From Acidobacteriota bacterium (GTDB taxonomy: Bacteria > Acidobacteriota > Thermoanaerobaculia > Multivoradales > Multivoraceae), in the NCBI GenBank assembly GCA_026707325.1, contig JAPOXA010000097.1, positions 1 to 64,000 on the forward strand: DNA of 64,000 nucleotides, written 5' to 3'. Made by a program: the position numbers and the translations under genes. Below, in pieces: positions 18,664-27,410 of this stretch (its first letter is position 1; every line of letters begins with the position of its first letter). The notes below the pieces were generated by a model. That model made no database searches. It was not told where the DNA came from and saw only the letters and a list, made by a program, of their open reading frames with translations.

Positions 18664-18719
18664 TTCGACCCGCAGCAGGCGATGACAAGACCGCTAACGG
18701 TTGGAACGACGCGAAGGCG

Positions 18720-19247
18720 ATGACGCGGTTGGGCGGTCCTTTGAGTTCCCCTGCGTTCGTCCGCGCGGTTCCCGCGTTCGTTCTGCTCGCCGCCGGCCTG
18801 CTCGTGCCGGCGGCGCCGGCGGAGGCGCAGCCGACCCGGCCGATCTACCCGGTCTACGAGGGTTACGTGACGAACGACGATGGCACGGCCGTTCTCGTGT
18901 TCGGCTACTACAACCACAACTCGGTCGCGGTCGAGATCCCGGCCGGAGACGAGAACGGCTTCGATCCCGGACCGGCGGACCGCGGCCAGCCGACCGTCTT
19001 CGAACCGGGCCGGCAACGCAACGTCTGCCTGATCGTCCTGCCGGTCGACTACGAGGGCAACCTGAGCTGGTCCGTGACCGTGGCCGGCAACACCGGGAAG
19101 ACCACGGAACGCGGCGGAGTCGATACGCTCTACCTGATCGAGAACATCTCCATGGCCTACCACTTGGCAAGGCGCGTCGACACCGCCACTGCCGAGCACG
19201 GCGTCTGCGTCGAACCCCAACCGGCCACCACCGGGAGCGAACGATGA
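18720..19247 (+). CDS. small exported protein coupled to the haem/copper protein
   Basis: 175 residues with a signal peptide (AVPAFVLLAAGLLVPAAPAEAQ). The mature part is beta-rich with PIYPVYEGYVTNDDGTAVLVFGYYNHNS. I do not recognise a named family. Its stop overlaps the ATG of the next gene (ATGA at 19244-19247), so it is coupled to the haem c/copper-type protein. The stretch YYNHNSVAVEIPAG hints at a domain for periplasmic binding or assembly. Function is unknown. Confidence 0.8.
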   Translation: MTRLGGPLSSPAFVRAVPAFVLLAAGLLVPAAPAEAQPTRPIYPVYEGYVTNDDGTAVLVFGYYNHNSVAVEIPAGDENGFDPGPADRGQPTVFEPGRQRNVCLIVLPVDYEGNLSWSVTVAGNTGKTTERGGVDTLYLIENISMAYHLARRVDTATAEHGVCVEPQPATTGSER

Positions 19248-20608
19248 AGAGCGCACTCCCCCTCTTGACTCCGGCAGCGATTCTGGCCCTCGCGTTCCTT
19301 GCCGTTCCGGCTTTCTCGCCGGTCGCGGCGGCCGACGCGGACACGCCGACCTTCAGCCGCGACATCGCGCCGATCTTCCAGCGCTCGTGCCAGCGCTGCC
19401 ACCGACCCGAGACCGCCGCGCCTATGTCGCTTCTCACGTACGAGCAGATCCGGCCCTGGGCACGGTCCATCCAGCGCCGCGTCGAGTCCCGGCAGATGCC
19501 GCCCTGGCACATCGACCGGACCATCGGCGTCTACGAACCGGACCCGAGCCTGAGCGACGAGGAGATCGCCCTGGTCACGGCCTGGGTCGATGGCGGCGCC
19601 CCGCGCGGCAACCCCGCCGACCTGCCACCGTCGATCGAGTGGCCGGACGGCGACGCCTGGGAGTACGGCGAGCCCGACCTGGTCGTCGAGATGCAGGAAG
19701 ACATGGTGGTGCCCGCCGAGGGTCCCGACCTGTTCGTCAACTTCATCGCGGACACGGGTCTCACCGAGGACCGCTACATCCGCTGGATCGAGGTCAAGCC
19801 GAGCAAGGCGGGCAGGCCGACCGTCCACCACACGATGGTCTACGCCATCCAGGACGACGCGGAGTACGTCGGCGAGGACTTCTTCGAGCGCGACGACGAC
19901 CCGAACCGCCGCGATGCCGACGGCAACCCGGTCGGCTCACTGCTGATCGAGTACGCGGTCGGCAACACCGGCGACATCTACGCCGAGAACACCGGCAAGC
20001 TGCTGATGGCAGGCGCCAAAATCCGTTTCAGCGGCCACTACCACTCGCTCGGCGAGGAGATCCGCGACCGCCAGCGGGTCGGCTTCGGCTTCTACCCCAG
20101 GGGCGTCGTGCCGAAGCACCGGATCGTCTCCACCCGGCTGTTCGCCGGCCTGCCCAGCGACCGCGGCTGGCGCAACAACGAACTCTCCATTCCGCCCGGC
20201 GCGGACAACGTCCGCCACGACGGCTACCGCGTCCTCGACCGGCCGATCCAGTTGATCAGCTTCCAGGCCCACATGCACTACCGGGGCAAGGGAATGGAGC
20301 TGGAGGCGATCCACCCCGACGGCCGCCGCGAACTGCTGACCCGGATTCAGAACTACGACTTCAACTGGCAGATCGCCTATCCCTACAAGCACCCGCCCGT
20401 CTTCGCCGCAGGCACCGTCCTCCATGTGACCTCGTACCACGACAACTCGGAGAACAACCCCTACAACCCCGACCCGACCGCCTGGGTCGGCTGGGGCAAC
20501 CGCACCGTCGACGACATGGCGATCGGCTGGACGAACTTCGTGTTCCTGTCGGAAGAGGACTACGAGGAGCACACCGCGGCAGGGGCCGCGACGGGCGCCG
20601 GCGACTAG
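19244..20608 (+). CDS. exported haem c protein with copper ascorbate-dependent monooxygenase-like domain
   Basis: 454 residues. A signal peptide (residues 1-30) is followed by a small haem-binding segment with SCQRCHRPET (CxxCH) near residue 50 and RQMPPWH, typical of the cytochrome c-like module in marine and soil bacterial monooxygenase-like proteins. The C-terminal two thirds has HHTMVYAIQ, FSGHYHSLGE and ISFQAHMHYRGKGME, whose His pairs fit the copper type II ascorbate-dependent monooxygenase fold. It is expected in the periplasm as an oxidase or monooxygenase. The substrate is unknown. Confidence 0.88.
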   Translation: MKSALPLLTPAAILALAFLAVPAFSPVAAADADTPTFSRDIAPIFQRSCQRCHRPETAAPMSLLTYEQIRPWARSIQRRVESRQMPPWHIDRTIGVYEPDPSLSDEEIALVTAWVDGGAPRGNPADLPPSIEWPDGDAWEYGEPDLVVEMQEDMVVPAEGPDLFVNFIADTGLTEDRYIRWIEVKPSKAGRPTVHHTMVYAIQDDAEYVGEDFFERDDDPNRRDADGNPVGSLLIEYAVGNTGDIYAENTGKLLMAGAKIRFSGHYHSLGEEIRDRQRVGFGFYPRGVVPKHRIVSTRLFAGLPSDRGWRNNELSIPPGADNVRHDGYRVLDRPIQLISFQAHMHYRGKGMELEAIHPDGRRELLTRIQNYDFNWQIAYPYKHPPVFAAGTVLHVTSYHDNSENNPYNPDPTAWVGWGNRTVDDMAIGWTNFVFLSEEDYEEHTAAGAATGAGD

Positions 20609-20699
20609 CGGCGCGGGCGGCGGAGATCGGACCCGCCGGACCAGCTGGACGGTGTAGCGCGCCCGGAACCTCGCCCGAGTGTTAGCCGCCGCCCAACGC

Positions 20700-20798
20700 T
20701 CAAGACTGGGACACTTTGTCGAGCAGCCGCACTTCCGCGACCGCGGCCGTGGCCAGGACGCCGATCCCAAGGACGATGAAGAAAGCGCGGAAGATCAC
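20700..20798 (-). CDS. possible 32-residue membrane peptide
   Basis: From GTG 20798 the minus strand encodes MIFRAFFIVLGIGVLATAA followed by VAEVRLLDKVSQS: one clean hydrophobic helix and a charged end. No ribosome binding site is visible and I know no matching family, so this may be chance. The rest of the 298-bp gap 20609-20906 shows only a candidate promoter/operator for the Phd/VapC module. Confidence 0.3.
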   Translation of the reverse strand: MIFRAFFIVLGIGVLATAAVAEVRLLDKVSQS

Positions 20799-20843
20799 CT
20801 GGCGCCGGATTGTACGCGGGCGCCGAGAGTAAAGGTCGGCTTG

Positions 20844-20873
20844 TTGCAATGGACCACCTGATGGTCCAGAATA
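20844..20873 (+). promoter_or_regulatory. candidate promoter with internal operator for phd-vapC
   Basis: TTGCAA (20844-20849) and AGAATA (20868-20873) are 18 bp apart. Almost the whole spacer is an inverted repeat, TGGACCA-CCTGA-TGGTCCA (20850-20868). The antitoxin start is 34 bp downstream. Phd/YefM antitoxins bind such palindromes to repress their own operon, so this is a good operator candidate. Confidence 0.5.
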
Positions 20874-20906
20874 GGTGGCCTGAACGATGACCTCGAGGCC
20901 GTTCCA

Positions 20907-21164
20907 ATGGAAATCTCCGTATCTGAAGCAAAGGGCAAGCTGACCGAACTCGTCCGGCGCGCCGAGGCCGGCCACGATGTCGTCCTCACTCGCCACGGCC
21001 GGGCGACGGTCGCCCTGGTGCCGGTCCGGCCTCGGCAAGACGCAGAGGCGCGACGGGCCGCGCTCGCTTCCGTGCAGACCACGGCGGCACGTAGGCGGAC
21101 TGCCGGTCCCGACGCGGCTCGGAGCCAGGACTTTCTCTACGGCGACAGCGGTCTTCCAGAGTGA
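20907..21164 (+). CDS. Phd/YefM-type antitoxin
   Basis: 85 residues. The N-terminal 50 residues have the Phd/YefM DNA-binding fold signature: MEISVSEAKGKLTELVRRAE, then GHDVVLTRHGRATVALVPV. The C-terminal part is disordered and should wrap the toxin. Its TGA overlaps the GTG start of the PIN toxin (21161-21164). An inverted repeat in the candidate promoter upstream fits autoregulation. Confidence 0.88.
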   Translation: MEISVSEAKGKLTELVRRAEAGHDVVLTRHGRATVALVPVRPRQDAEARRAALASVQTTAARRRTAGPDAARSQDFLYGDSGLPE

Positions 21165-21541
21165 TTGTCGTCGACACATCCGCCCTGATGGCCGTCCTGC
21201 TGGACGAACCGACCGCCGAAGAATGCGGCGAGATGCTGGTCGGCCAACGTTGCGCGATCTCGGCAGCCACCGTGGCCGAAGCGCTGATCGTGGCCGACCG
21301 TCGGGGTTTGCGCTCGGAGATGGTCCGCCTGATCGATGGCCTGGGCCTTGAAGTCGTGAGCGTGTCCGCGGCAACGGCGCGTCGGGTTGCCGATGCCTAT
21401 GCACGATGGGGAAAGGGCGTCCACGGCGCCTCCCTCAACTTCGGAGATTGCTTCGCCTACGACCTTGCCAGAACCAATGACTGCCCGTTGCTCTACGTCG
21501 GGCTGGACTTCGGTCAGACCGACATCGCCAAAGCGATGTAG
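21161..21541 (+). CDS. vapC: VapC-type PIN-domain toxin
   Basis: 126 residues from GTG 21161, overlapping the antitoxin stop. PIN-domain residues are present: MIVVDTSALMAVLLDE (first Asp), a conserved Glu in TVAEALIVADRRG, and the Asp in LNFGDCFAYDLARTNDCPLLY. VapC toxins are magnesium-dependent RNases cutting tRNA or rRNA. Full length for the family, with no sign of damage. Confidence 0.9.
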   Translation: MIVVDTSALMAVLLDEPTAEECGEMLVGQRCAISAATVAEALIVADRRGLRSEMVRLIDGLGLEVVSVSAATARRVADAYARWGKGVHGASLNFGDCFAYDLARTNDCPLLYVGLDFGQTDIAKAM

Positions 21542-21618
21542 ACGAGACTTCGCCTGACTAGCCGCCCGAAGACCGACCTTTCCTCCGAGCCTTCCGCCAC
21601 GGTGGGCGTCGCCCGGCG

Positions 21619-22374
21619 CTACTTCCAGGTGACCGCCATGGCGAAGAAGTGGTCGAAAACCTCGCGGTTGGGGTGGTTCGCGTCGTTGTTCTCGGGGCTG
21701 CGGATGTAGAAGTCGAGTTGCTGGGCCGCGGGGTTCACTGCTCCCGCGGGGCCGTCGGTCGGCTCGAGCTGCACCTGAAGCGTCTCGCGGTCGCGCATTC
21801 CCTGCGTCACCATGAAGTGGATCTGGTAGTCGCTGTACAGCTCTTCGCCGTTCAGCGTGGCGCGGCCGTAGCCCCAGCCGGCGATGTACAGCAGGCTCTT
21901 TGGCCAGTTCGAGTCGCCGCAGCCGGCATCGCCGTGTTCGAACAGGTAGGCCGCGATGCCGCCGTCCTGGCACGGCGAGAACTCGTGGAAGCGGTCCAGT
22001 TCGACGACGTACTCCCCTTCCGGAAGCTGCAACTCGGCCCGGAAGGTCCCCGTGTTCGCGATCTCGTCAACGTCGATCAGGATCTCGCCGCCCACCGGTG
22101 CCACGTTGCTGGCGTCGTCGCCCATGTGGTCCCAGGGCGACTCGTCGTCCAGGCGGCCGACCTGGTGGACGTCGCTGCCCACGATGACGAAGCGGCCGTC
22201 GTACAGTTCGTGCTGCTCCGGCTCGTAGAGGCCCATGCCGGTGCCGGGCTGGTTGCGGGCGGTGACCGGTTCGGGTTCGGGCTCCGGCGCTCCTTCGCCG
22301 ATGCGCACCGCGCAACCAGCCAGGAGCAGGGCCGAAGCCAGCCACAACGTCATCACCGATCGGTCCATCTTCAT
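21619..22374 (-). CDS. lipoprotein of unknown function
   Basis: 251 residues with lipoprotein signal ASALLLAGC (Cys near residue 21) and a perfect ribosome binding site (AAGGAGGTG) upstream of ATG 22374. A Glu/Pro run (EPEPEPEP) follows the lipid site. The mature domain has EILIDVDEIANTGTFRAELQ and PEGEYVVELDRFHEFSPC, which looks beta-rich. I do not recognise the family. It stands alone and is divergent from the XdhC genes. Confidence 0.82.
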   Translation of the reverse strand: MKMDRSVMTLWLASALLLAGCAVRIGEGAPEPEPEPVTARNQPGTGMGLYEPEQHELYDGRFVIVGSDVHQVGRLDDESPWDHMGDDASNVAPVGGEILIDVDEIANTGTFRAELQLPEGEYVVELDRFHEFSPCQDGGIAAYLFEHGDAGCGDSNWPKSLLYIAGWGYGRATLNGEELYSDYQIHFMVTQGMRDRETLQVQLEPTDGPAGAVNPAAQQLDFYIRSPENNDANHPNREVFDHFFAMAVTWK

Positions 22375-22439
22375 CGCTCCGCACCTCCTTCAAGTCACTA
22401 TAGCCCCAGGGGAACCGCTACCCGGCTAGAATCCGGCCC

Positions 22440-22754
22440 GTGCTGGACATCCTCTCCGACGTGGACCGCTGGCGCGCGGACGGCCAACGCGTGGCCGTCG
22501 CCACCGTGATTCGCACAGTCGGCTCATCGCCCCGGCCGCTCGGCTCGAAGATGGCCGTGTCCGACGACGGCGGCATCGCCGGTTCGGTCAGCGGCGGGTG
22601 CATCGAGGGCGCGGTGATCGAGGAGGCCCAGTCGGTGCTGGAGGACGGCCGGCCGAAGCGACTCAGCTACGGCATCTCGGACGAGCTTGCGTGGTCCGTC
22701 GGCCTGACCTGCGGCGGCGAGGTCGAGGTGCTGGTCGAACGCATCGACGGCTGA
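22440..22754 (+). CDS. XdhC/CoxI N-terminal-type protein
   Basis: 104 residues from GTG 22440. The segment VATVIRTVGSSPRPLGSKMAV and GSVSGGCIEGAVIEEA are the hallmarks of the XdhC/CoxI N-terminal domain. XdhC proteins bind molybdenum cofactor and help load it into xanthine dehydrogenase-type enzymes. Here N- and C-terminal halves are separate genes 16 bp apart, a known split arrangement. Confidence 0.9.
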   Translation: MLDILSDVDRWRADGQRVAVATVIRTVGSSPRPLGSKMAVSDDGGIAGSVSGGCIEGAVIEEAQSVLEDGRPKRLSYGISDELAWSVGLTCGGEVEVLVERIDG

Positions 22755-22770
22755 GATCGGGGCCTGCCCG

Positions 22771-23493
22771 ATGGGTTTCGACTCCCTCCGCCGGTCCCTG
22801 CTCGCGGGCGAACGGGTGGTCGCCTTCACCCGCGCCGAAGGTGGCGAACTCGGAGCACGCCTGCTCGTTTGGCCGGACGGCCGGTCGGAAGGCACGCTCC
22901 GCGCGGCCGAACTCGACCGAACGGCCCTGGGTCTCGCCACGGCGGACGACCTGCCGGCCACCGGACTGCGCGAGATCGAGGGCGTCGAGGTGTTCGTCGA
23001 GACCTTCGAGCCGCTGCCGCAGTTGTTCATCGTCGGCGCCGTCCACGTCGCGATCCACCTGGTTCACTTCGCGCGCCGTCTCGGCTTCCGCACCGTCGTC
23101 GTCGACGCCCGCTCGGCCTTCGCCACCGCCGAGCGCTTCCCCCACGCCGACGAACTCGTCGTCGAGTGGCCGGCGGACTACCTGGCCCGGGTGCCGCTCC
23201 ACGCCAACACCTACTGCGTCTTCCTCACGCACGACGAGAAGCTGGACAACCCGGCGCTCCAGGTCGCTCTCGAGGCCGGGGTCCGCTACGTCGGCGCCCT
23301 GGGCTCCTCGCGCACCCACAGGAAGCGGGTCGCGGCACTTCTCGAAAACGGCCTGGGGCAGGAGTTGATCGACCGGATCCACGCGCCGGTCGGCCTCGAC
23401 CTCGGCGGCCGCAGGCCCGAGGAGATCGCGATGGCGACCGCCGCCGAACTGGTCGCGGTGCGGAACGGCAGGCAGGCTGCCGGGAAGCGATGA
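22771..23493 (+). CDS. XdhC/CoxF C-terminal (Rossmann) domain protein
   Basis: 240 residues. After a 90-residue lead the Rossmann-type XdhC_C domain is clear: QLFIVGAVHVAIHLVHFARRLGF, FRTVVVDARSAFA, VGALGSSRTHRKR and IHAPVGLDLGGRRPEEIAMA. It works with the preceding protein in cofactor sulfuration or insertion. Its stop overlaps the ATG of the MobA-like gene (23490). Confidence 0.92.
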   Translation: MGFDSLRRSLLAGERVVAFTRAEGGELGARLLVWPDGRSEGTLRAAELDRTALGLATADDLPATGLREIEGVEVFVETFEPLPQLFIVGAVHVAIHLVHFARRLGFRTVVVDARSAFATAERFPHADELVVEWPADYLARVPLHANTYCVFLTHDEKLDNPALQVALEAGVRYVGALGSSRTHRKRVAALLENGLGQELIDRIHAPVGLDLGGRRPEEIAMATAAELVAVRNGRQAAGKR

Positions 23494-24101
23494 CCGGCCC
23501 GGTCTCCGGCGTCGTCCTCGCCGCCGGGCTCGCGACCCGGTTCGATGCCGGCGCGGACAAGCCGAAGCAGCTCTACCGGGTCGGCGGCGAGAGCCTGGTC
23601 CGTCGAGCCTGCCGGGCGGCGCTTGCGTCCGCTCTCGGGGAAGTGATCCTCGTTACCGGCCACGCGGCCGGGAGCGTGCGGTCGGAGGTCGCCGACCTCG
23701 ACCTGCGAGTGGTCCACAATCCGTCCTACGCCGACGGCCAGAGCGGCTCGGTACGTTGCGGCCTGGCCGCCGTCTCCGATGCCGCCGAGGGCGCCATGTT
23801 CCTGCCGATCGACCAACCCGGTCTCGACGCGACCGTCATCGACCGGTTGCTCAACGTATTCGACGGGCCCGACTCGATCGTCGTGCCGACCTTCCGGGGG
23901 CGCCGCGGCGCACCGGTCACCTTCGGCCGCGACTGGTTCGCCCACCTGGAAGGCCTGCAAGGCGACGAGGGCGCTCGTCCCCTGCTGCGCGAACTGGCCG
24001 CGCGCGTCCGGGAGCTGGAGCTCGACTCGGAACTGCCGCTGATCGACATCGACACGGAGGCCGAGGCCCGGTCGTGGCTCGAAAGGTCCGGCAGCCCGTG
24101 A
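23490..24101 (+). CDS. molybdenum cofactor nucleotidyltransferase (MocA/MobA-like)
   Basis: 203 residues with GVVLAAGLATRFDAGADKPK (nucleotide-binding loop and Lys), LPIDQPGLD (metal-binding Asp) and HNPSYADGQSGSVRCGL. This is the MocA type, making the cytosine-dinucleotide form used by xanthine/CO dehydrogenases. It is coupled by overlap to the XdhC gene before it and the ManA gene after it. Confidence 0.88.
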   Translation: MTGPVSGVVLAAGLATRFDAGADKPKQLYRVGGESLVRRACRAALASALGEVILVTGHAAGSVRSEVADLDLRVVHNPSYADGQSGSVRCGLAAVSDAAEGAMFLPIDQPGLDATVIDRLLNVFDGPDSIVVPTFRGRRGAPVTFGRDWFAHLEGLQGDEGARPLLRELAARVRELELDSELPLIDIDTEAEARSWLERSGSP

Positions 24102-25315
24102 CGCCGCTCGACCGTCCCCTGCGGCTGCTGCCGCGGGTCCGGAACTACGACTGGGGCACGCTCGACTTCATCCCCCGTCTCTGCGGCCGCGAACCCACCG
24201 GCCGTCCAGAAGCCGAACTCTGGTTCGGCGCCCACCCGGACGCACCGGCCGATGTCGTCCTCGGGTCAAGCGAAGCCGGCTCGATTCCTCTTGACCGGTT
24301 GATCGCGAACCGCCCGATCGAGGTGCTCGGCCGCGGCGCCGACTTGCCTTTCCTGACCAAGGTCCTTTCGGCCGGCAGGCCGCTGTCGATCCAGGCGCAT
24401 CCGAGCCGCGAGCAGGCCGCTCGCGGCTTCGCGGCCGAATCCGGAGACGGGACCCAGCCCGGCGACGAGGCTCCCGACTATCGGGATCCGAACCACAAAC
24501 CGGAGCTGCTCTACGCGCTGACCCCATTCTCCGCCCTCTCCGGCTTCCGGCCGCCCGTGGAAGCGACCGGGCTGCTCGCAGCGCTCGGTGTGGAGGAACT
24601 CGAACCTCACGTTGAGCGCCTCATGTCGGAGGGAGTGGCCGCCTACCGGCCGTTGCTCGAAGCGCTCCGCGGCCTCGCGGGCACCGACATGGCCGCCAGA
24701 GCCGTTGACGCCGCCCGGCGCGCGGCGGAGGACGCCGACCCGGAACTGAGCGAAGCAACGCGCTGGATCGACCGGATCGCCGCGCACCATCCCAAGGATC
24801 CGCTGGTCATCGCACCCTTGATCCTGCGGTTGGTTCATCTCGACCCGGGCCAGGCGCTCTTCACCGGACCCGGCGTGCTTCACAGCTACCTGGAGGGCTC
24901 GGGGGTCGAGGTCATGGCGAACTCCGACAATGTCCTGCGCCTCGGGCTGACGTCCAAGCGGGTCGACGCCGGCGAACTTCTCGAGATCCTCGTCTACGAG
25001 GCCGCGGGTGACGCCAACCTGGAGCCCGAAGTCGAGGAGTTCCCCTGGGGTAGCCGCACCAACTTCACGCCGCCGGCCGAGGACTTCCGGCTGGAGGTTC
25101 TGAACCTGGCCGGCCGCTCCCCCGTCCCGCTCGCCGGCGACGACAGTGTGCGAATCGTCCTCGCCCTCGACGGCAAAGTCGAGGTGCTCAACGCCGCCGG
25201 CGCGGAGCGGCTACTCCCCGGGCAGGCGGCACTGCTGAGCGCGTCCGGGACCGCCGTCACCGCGACCGGCACGGGGACGGTCGCTCTGACGATGCCGAAC
25301 CGCCAGGAACCCTAG
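24098..25315 (+). CDS. manA: mannose-6-phosphate isomerase, class I
   Basis: 405 residues from GTG 24098, overlapping the preceding stop (GTGA). Class I signatures are present: NYDWGTLDFIP, LSIQAHPSREQAARGF (zinc His), DPNHKPELLYALTPF (second zinc site), and GVLHSYLEGSGVEVMANSDN. The enzyme interconverts mannose-6-phosphate and fructose-6-phosphate. It converges with a membrane protein gene and overlaps its stop by 4 bp. Confidence 0.93.
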   Translation: MTPLDRPLRLLPRVRNYDWGTLDFIPRLCGREPTGRPEAELWFGAHPDAPADVVLGSSEAGSIPLDRLIANRPIEVLGRGADLPFLTKVLSAGRPLSIQAHPSREQAARGFAAESGDGTQPGDEAPDYRDPNHKPELLYALTPFSALSGFRPPVEATGLLAALGVEELEPHVERLMSEGVAAYRPLLEALRGLAGTDMAARAVDAARRAAEDADPELSEATRWIDRIAAHHPKDPLVIAPLILRLVHLDPGQALFTGPGVLHSYLEGSGVEVMANSDNVLRLGLTSKRVDAGELLEILVYEAAGDANLEPEVEEFPWGSRTNFTPPAEDFRLEVLNLAGRSPVPLAGDDSVRIVLALDGKVEVLNAAGAERLLPGQAALLSASGTAVTATGTGTVALTMPNRQEP

Positions 25316-25905
25316 CCGGAGGACGCTTTCTTCGCGGTCCGCTCCGCCTTGCGCCGGCGTCCCATCTGGAATGCCACCCCGACCACGATCAGCACCGCGA
25401 CACCGGCATGCGCGGCCAGCCCTTCGAGGCCGACCGCCGCCATGATGAGCAGGGCGCCGATGAACGACGAGACGACGATCAGCGCCGTCTCGAAGACGAC
25501 GCGAAGCACCCACGCGCCGAGTACCGCGGCCGCCGCGATCACGATCCACCACAGGATGTCCCAGCTGACGCCGAAGAAGCTGATCGCCCACAGCGCCGCC
25601 CCGGCGCCCAGCAGGGCGCCCGCCAGGGCTACCGCGACCTTGCGCACGATGAAGGCAAGCAGCGCGGCGAGCACGCCGACGCCGACCGCCACCATCAGCC
25701 GCATCTCGCTCGCCAGGGGCAGCAGATCCTGCGGAACGCCGTAGACGACGAAGAAACCGACGAGACCGATCAACGCCGTGTAGAGCTGGCGCCCCAGGAA
25801 GAGCAGCAGCAGGCCCGCAACCACCCACAGCCAGGGCGGGCCGAGAGCACCCTCGCTACCGAAGCGGCCGAGACTGACTCCCTCACTCCAGAGGCTGATG
25901 TTCAC
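25312..25905 (-). CDS. polytopic membrane protein
   Basis: About 197 residues from GTG 25905, which overlaps the S41 protease stop (GTGA). It holds five to six hydrophobic segments, including LGPPWLWVVAGLLLLFLGR and VRKVAVALAGALLGAGAAL, and ends in a Lys/Arg-rich tail GRRRKAERTAKKASSG. It resembles DUF4203/TMEM198-like membrane proteins in pattern, but I cannot assign it firmly. The overlap makes it the second gene of an operon with the protease. Confidence 0.78.
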   Translation of the reverse strand: MNISLWSEGVSLGRFGSEGALGPPWLWVVAGLLLLFLGRQLYTALIGLVGFFVVYGVPQDLLPLASEMRLMVAVGVGVLAALLAFIVRKVAVALAGALLGAGAALWAISFFGVSWDILWWIVIAAAAVLGAWVLRVVFETALIVVSSFIGALLIMAAVGLEGLAAHAGVAVLIVVGVAFQMGRRRKAERTAKKASSG

Positions 25906-27338
25906 CAGCCATCCCCTTCGAGTTCCGAGACGATCCAGGCCAGCGCCGCCTCGCGTGGCTCGTCCCTTCCGGCGAGAAGCCCCTCGCGAGTGAGCAACAC
26001 AGGCGACTCGGGCTCCACCGGCCTGCCCTCGACCCGTTCGCCGTTGGGCCGCTCGAAGTCGGCGATCGCGTACATCAGCAGGTCGCCGTTCGGCATGCTC
26101 TCGATCACCGACGGCAGGGCCGCGGCGGCGGTCGGCTCTCCGAACAGCCACGCCCGACCATGGTCCTGGAGGCCGGCGGCGAAGATCTCGCTGGTGCTGG
26201 CGCTGGCGCCGTCGATCAGCACGGCGACCGGTCCCGCGAATCGCTCGATCCTCTTGCCGGCGCTCGACACCTGGCGCGGATAGACGTTCAGATTCAGCTC
26301 CGTGTTCCGGTTCTTCATCTTGCCCAGAAGGACCCGGTCCCCGAGCAGGTAGCCGGCGACGCCAACAGCGGTCCCGGCGACACCGCCGGGATTGCCCCGA
26401 AGGTCGATCAGCACGCCGTCGACGGCCGGTGCGCCTTCGGCGGGTTCACCGTACAGTGCCGCTTCGAACGCCTCGATCACGGGGATCAACCAGACGTTGA
26501 AGCGCACCGCCAGCACGCGACCGGCGCCGGTCTCCAGCACCTCGGTTTCGAACAGGTACTGCATCTTGGGCAGGTTGCCGAATCCGAGCTCCACCGCGTC
26601 GGGATGGTGGGCTCGTTCGAGTTCGAACATGGACCGATCGCCCGTCTGGTCCGCGAACTCCACCGCGACCGGATCGCCCGCGTCTCCATGGAGCAGGCCC
26701 TCGACGGCCCGCAACCGCACCATTCCCGCGACCCAGGGATCGAGGGACTCCAGTTCGAGGCAGGCCGCGAGCGGCGCGAGGTCCTGGTTCTCGACGCGAA
26801 CGAGCTCGAGGCCGGTGCGAAGCCCCTGACGGTCCGCCGACGAGCCGGGTTCGACCCGGCTCACGATGAGCATCGAGTCGATATGGCGGACATCGAATCC
26901 CGGACCCGCGTCCGACGCGGCAGAGCCGCCGGCACCCGCCACCGCGCGCATCAACGCCCGCGTGCATCCGCCCGAGTCGCCCGACTCGTCCACCGGCGAC
27001 GGACTCTCGACCGAACCCGGCCCCGGCAGAACGCCGAAGTGGGACTGGCCCAACCGCGAGAGCATGTCCTGCAGGACGAGCCGCAGTTCGGCGTTGTTCG
27101 CCGCGGCCCGGGCACGGGGCCGCAGCTCATCGCCGACCGCCTGCCAGTCGACGCCGCCCATCGACTGGTCCCAGAACGTGTCGGCGATCTTCCGCCAGGC
27201 GAAGTCGAACGTCTCGACGTTGAGGTCTGCCGACGGCCCGGCCGGCTGACCCGTCGCCTGCGCCTCGCCCGCAGTCGCTATCGCGAAGCCGAGAAGGACG
27301 AGACACACTGCTCTGCACCATCGATCCGCGCCCCGCAT
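25902..27338 (-). CDS. exported S41-family peptidase
   Basis: 478 residues with a signal peptide (CLVLLGFAIATAGEAQA), a helical lead with WRKIADTFWD, and a PDZ-like part (SRVEPGSSADRQGLRTGLELV). An S41 catalytic core follows: VDGVLIDLRGNPGGVAG, then PVAVLIDGASASTSEIFAAGL with the catalytic serine, and RPNGERVEGRPVEP. The family trims or degrades exported proteins at the C-terminus. It is translationally coupled to a membrane protein. Confidence 0.9.
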   Translation of the reverse strand: MRGADRWCRAVCLVLLGFAIATAGEAQATGQPAGPSADLNVETFDFAWRKIADTFWDQSMGGVDWQAVGDELRPRARAAANNAELRLVLQDMLSRLGQSHFGVLPGPGSVESPSPVDESGDSGGCTRALMRAVAGAGGSAASDAGPGFDVRHIDSMLIVSRVEPGSSADRQGLRTGLELVRVENQDLAPLAACLELESLDPWVAGMVRLRAVEGLLHGDAGDPVAVEFADQTGDRSMFELERAHHPDAVELGFGNLPKMQYLFETEVLETGAGRVLAVRFNVWLIPVIEAFEAALYGEPAEGAPAVDGVLIDLRGNPGGVAGTAVGVAGYLLGDRVLLGKMKNRNTELNLNVYPRQVSSAGKRIERFAGPVAVLIDGASASTSEIFAAGLQDHGRAWLFGEPTAAAALPSVIESMPNGDLLMYAIADFERPNGERVEGRPVEPESPVLLTREGLLAGRDEPREAALAWIVSELEGDGW

Positions 27339-27410
27339 GGTCGCGAATGCTACAGGCCCTTCCTGCCGGGACGCCGACGCCGAAGCGGCGCGGTGCTAGC
27401 GTCGTCTGCC

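Noticed and set aside
20614..21404. Several minus-strand frames across the phd-vapC module.
   Set aside because: They are Arg/Pro/Ser-rich shadows of the plus-strand antitoxin and toxin, except for a possible 32-residue peptide listed with low confidence.
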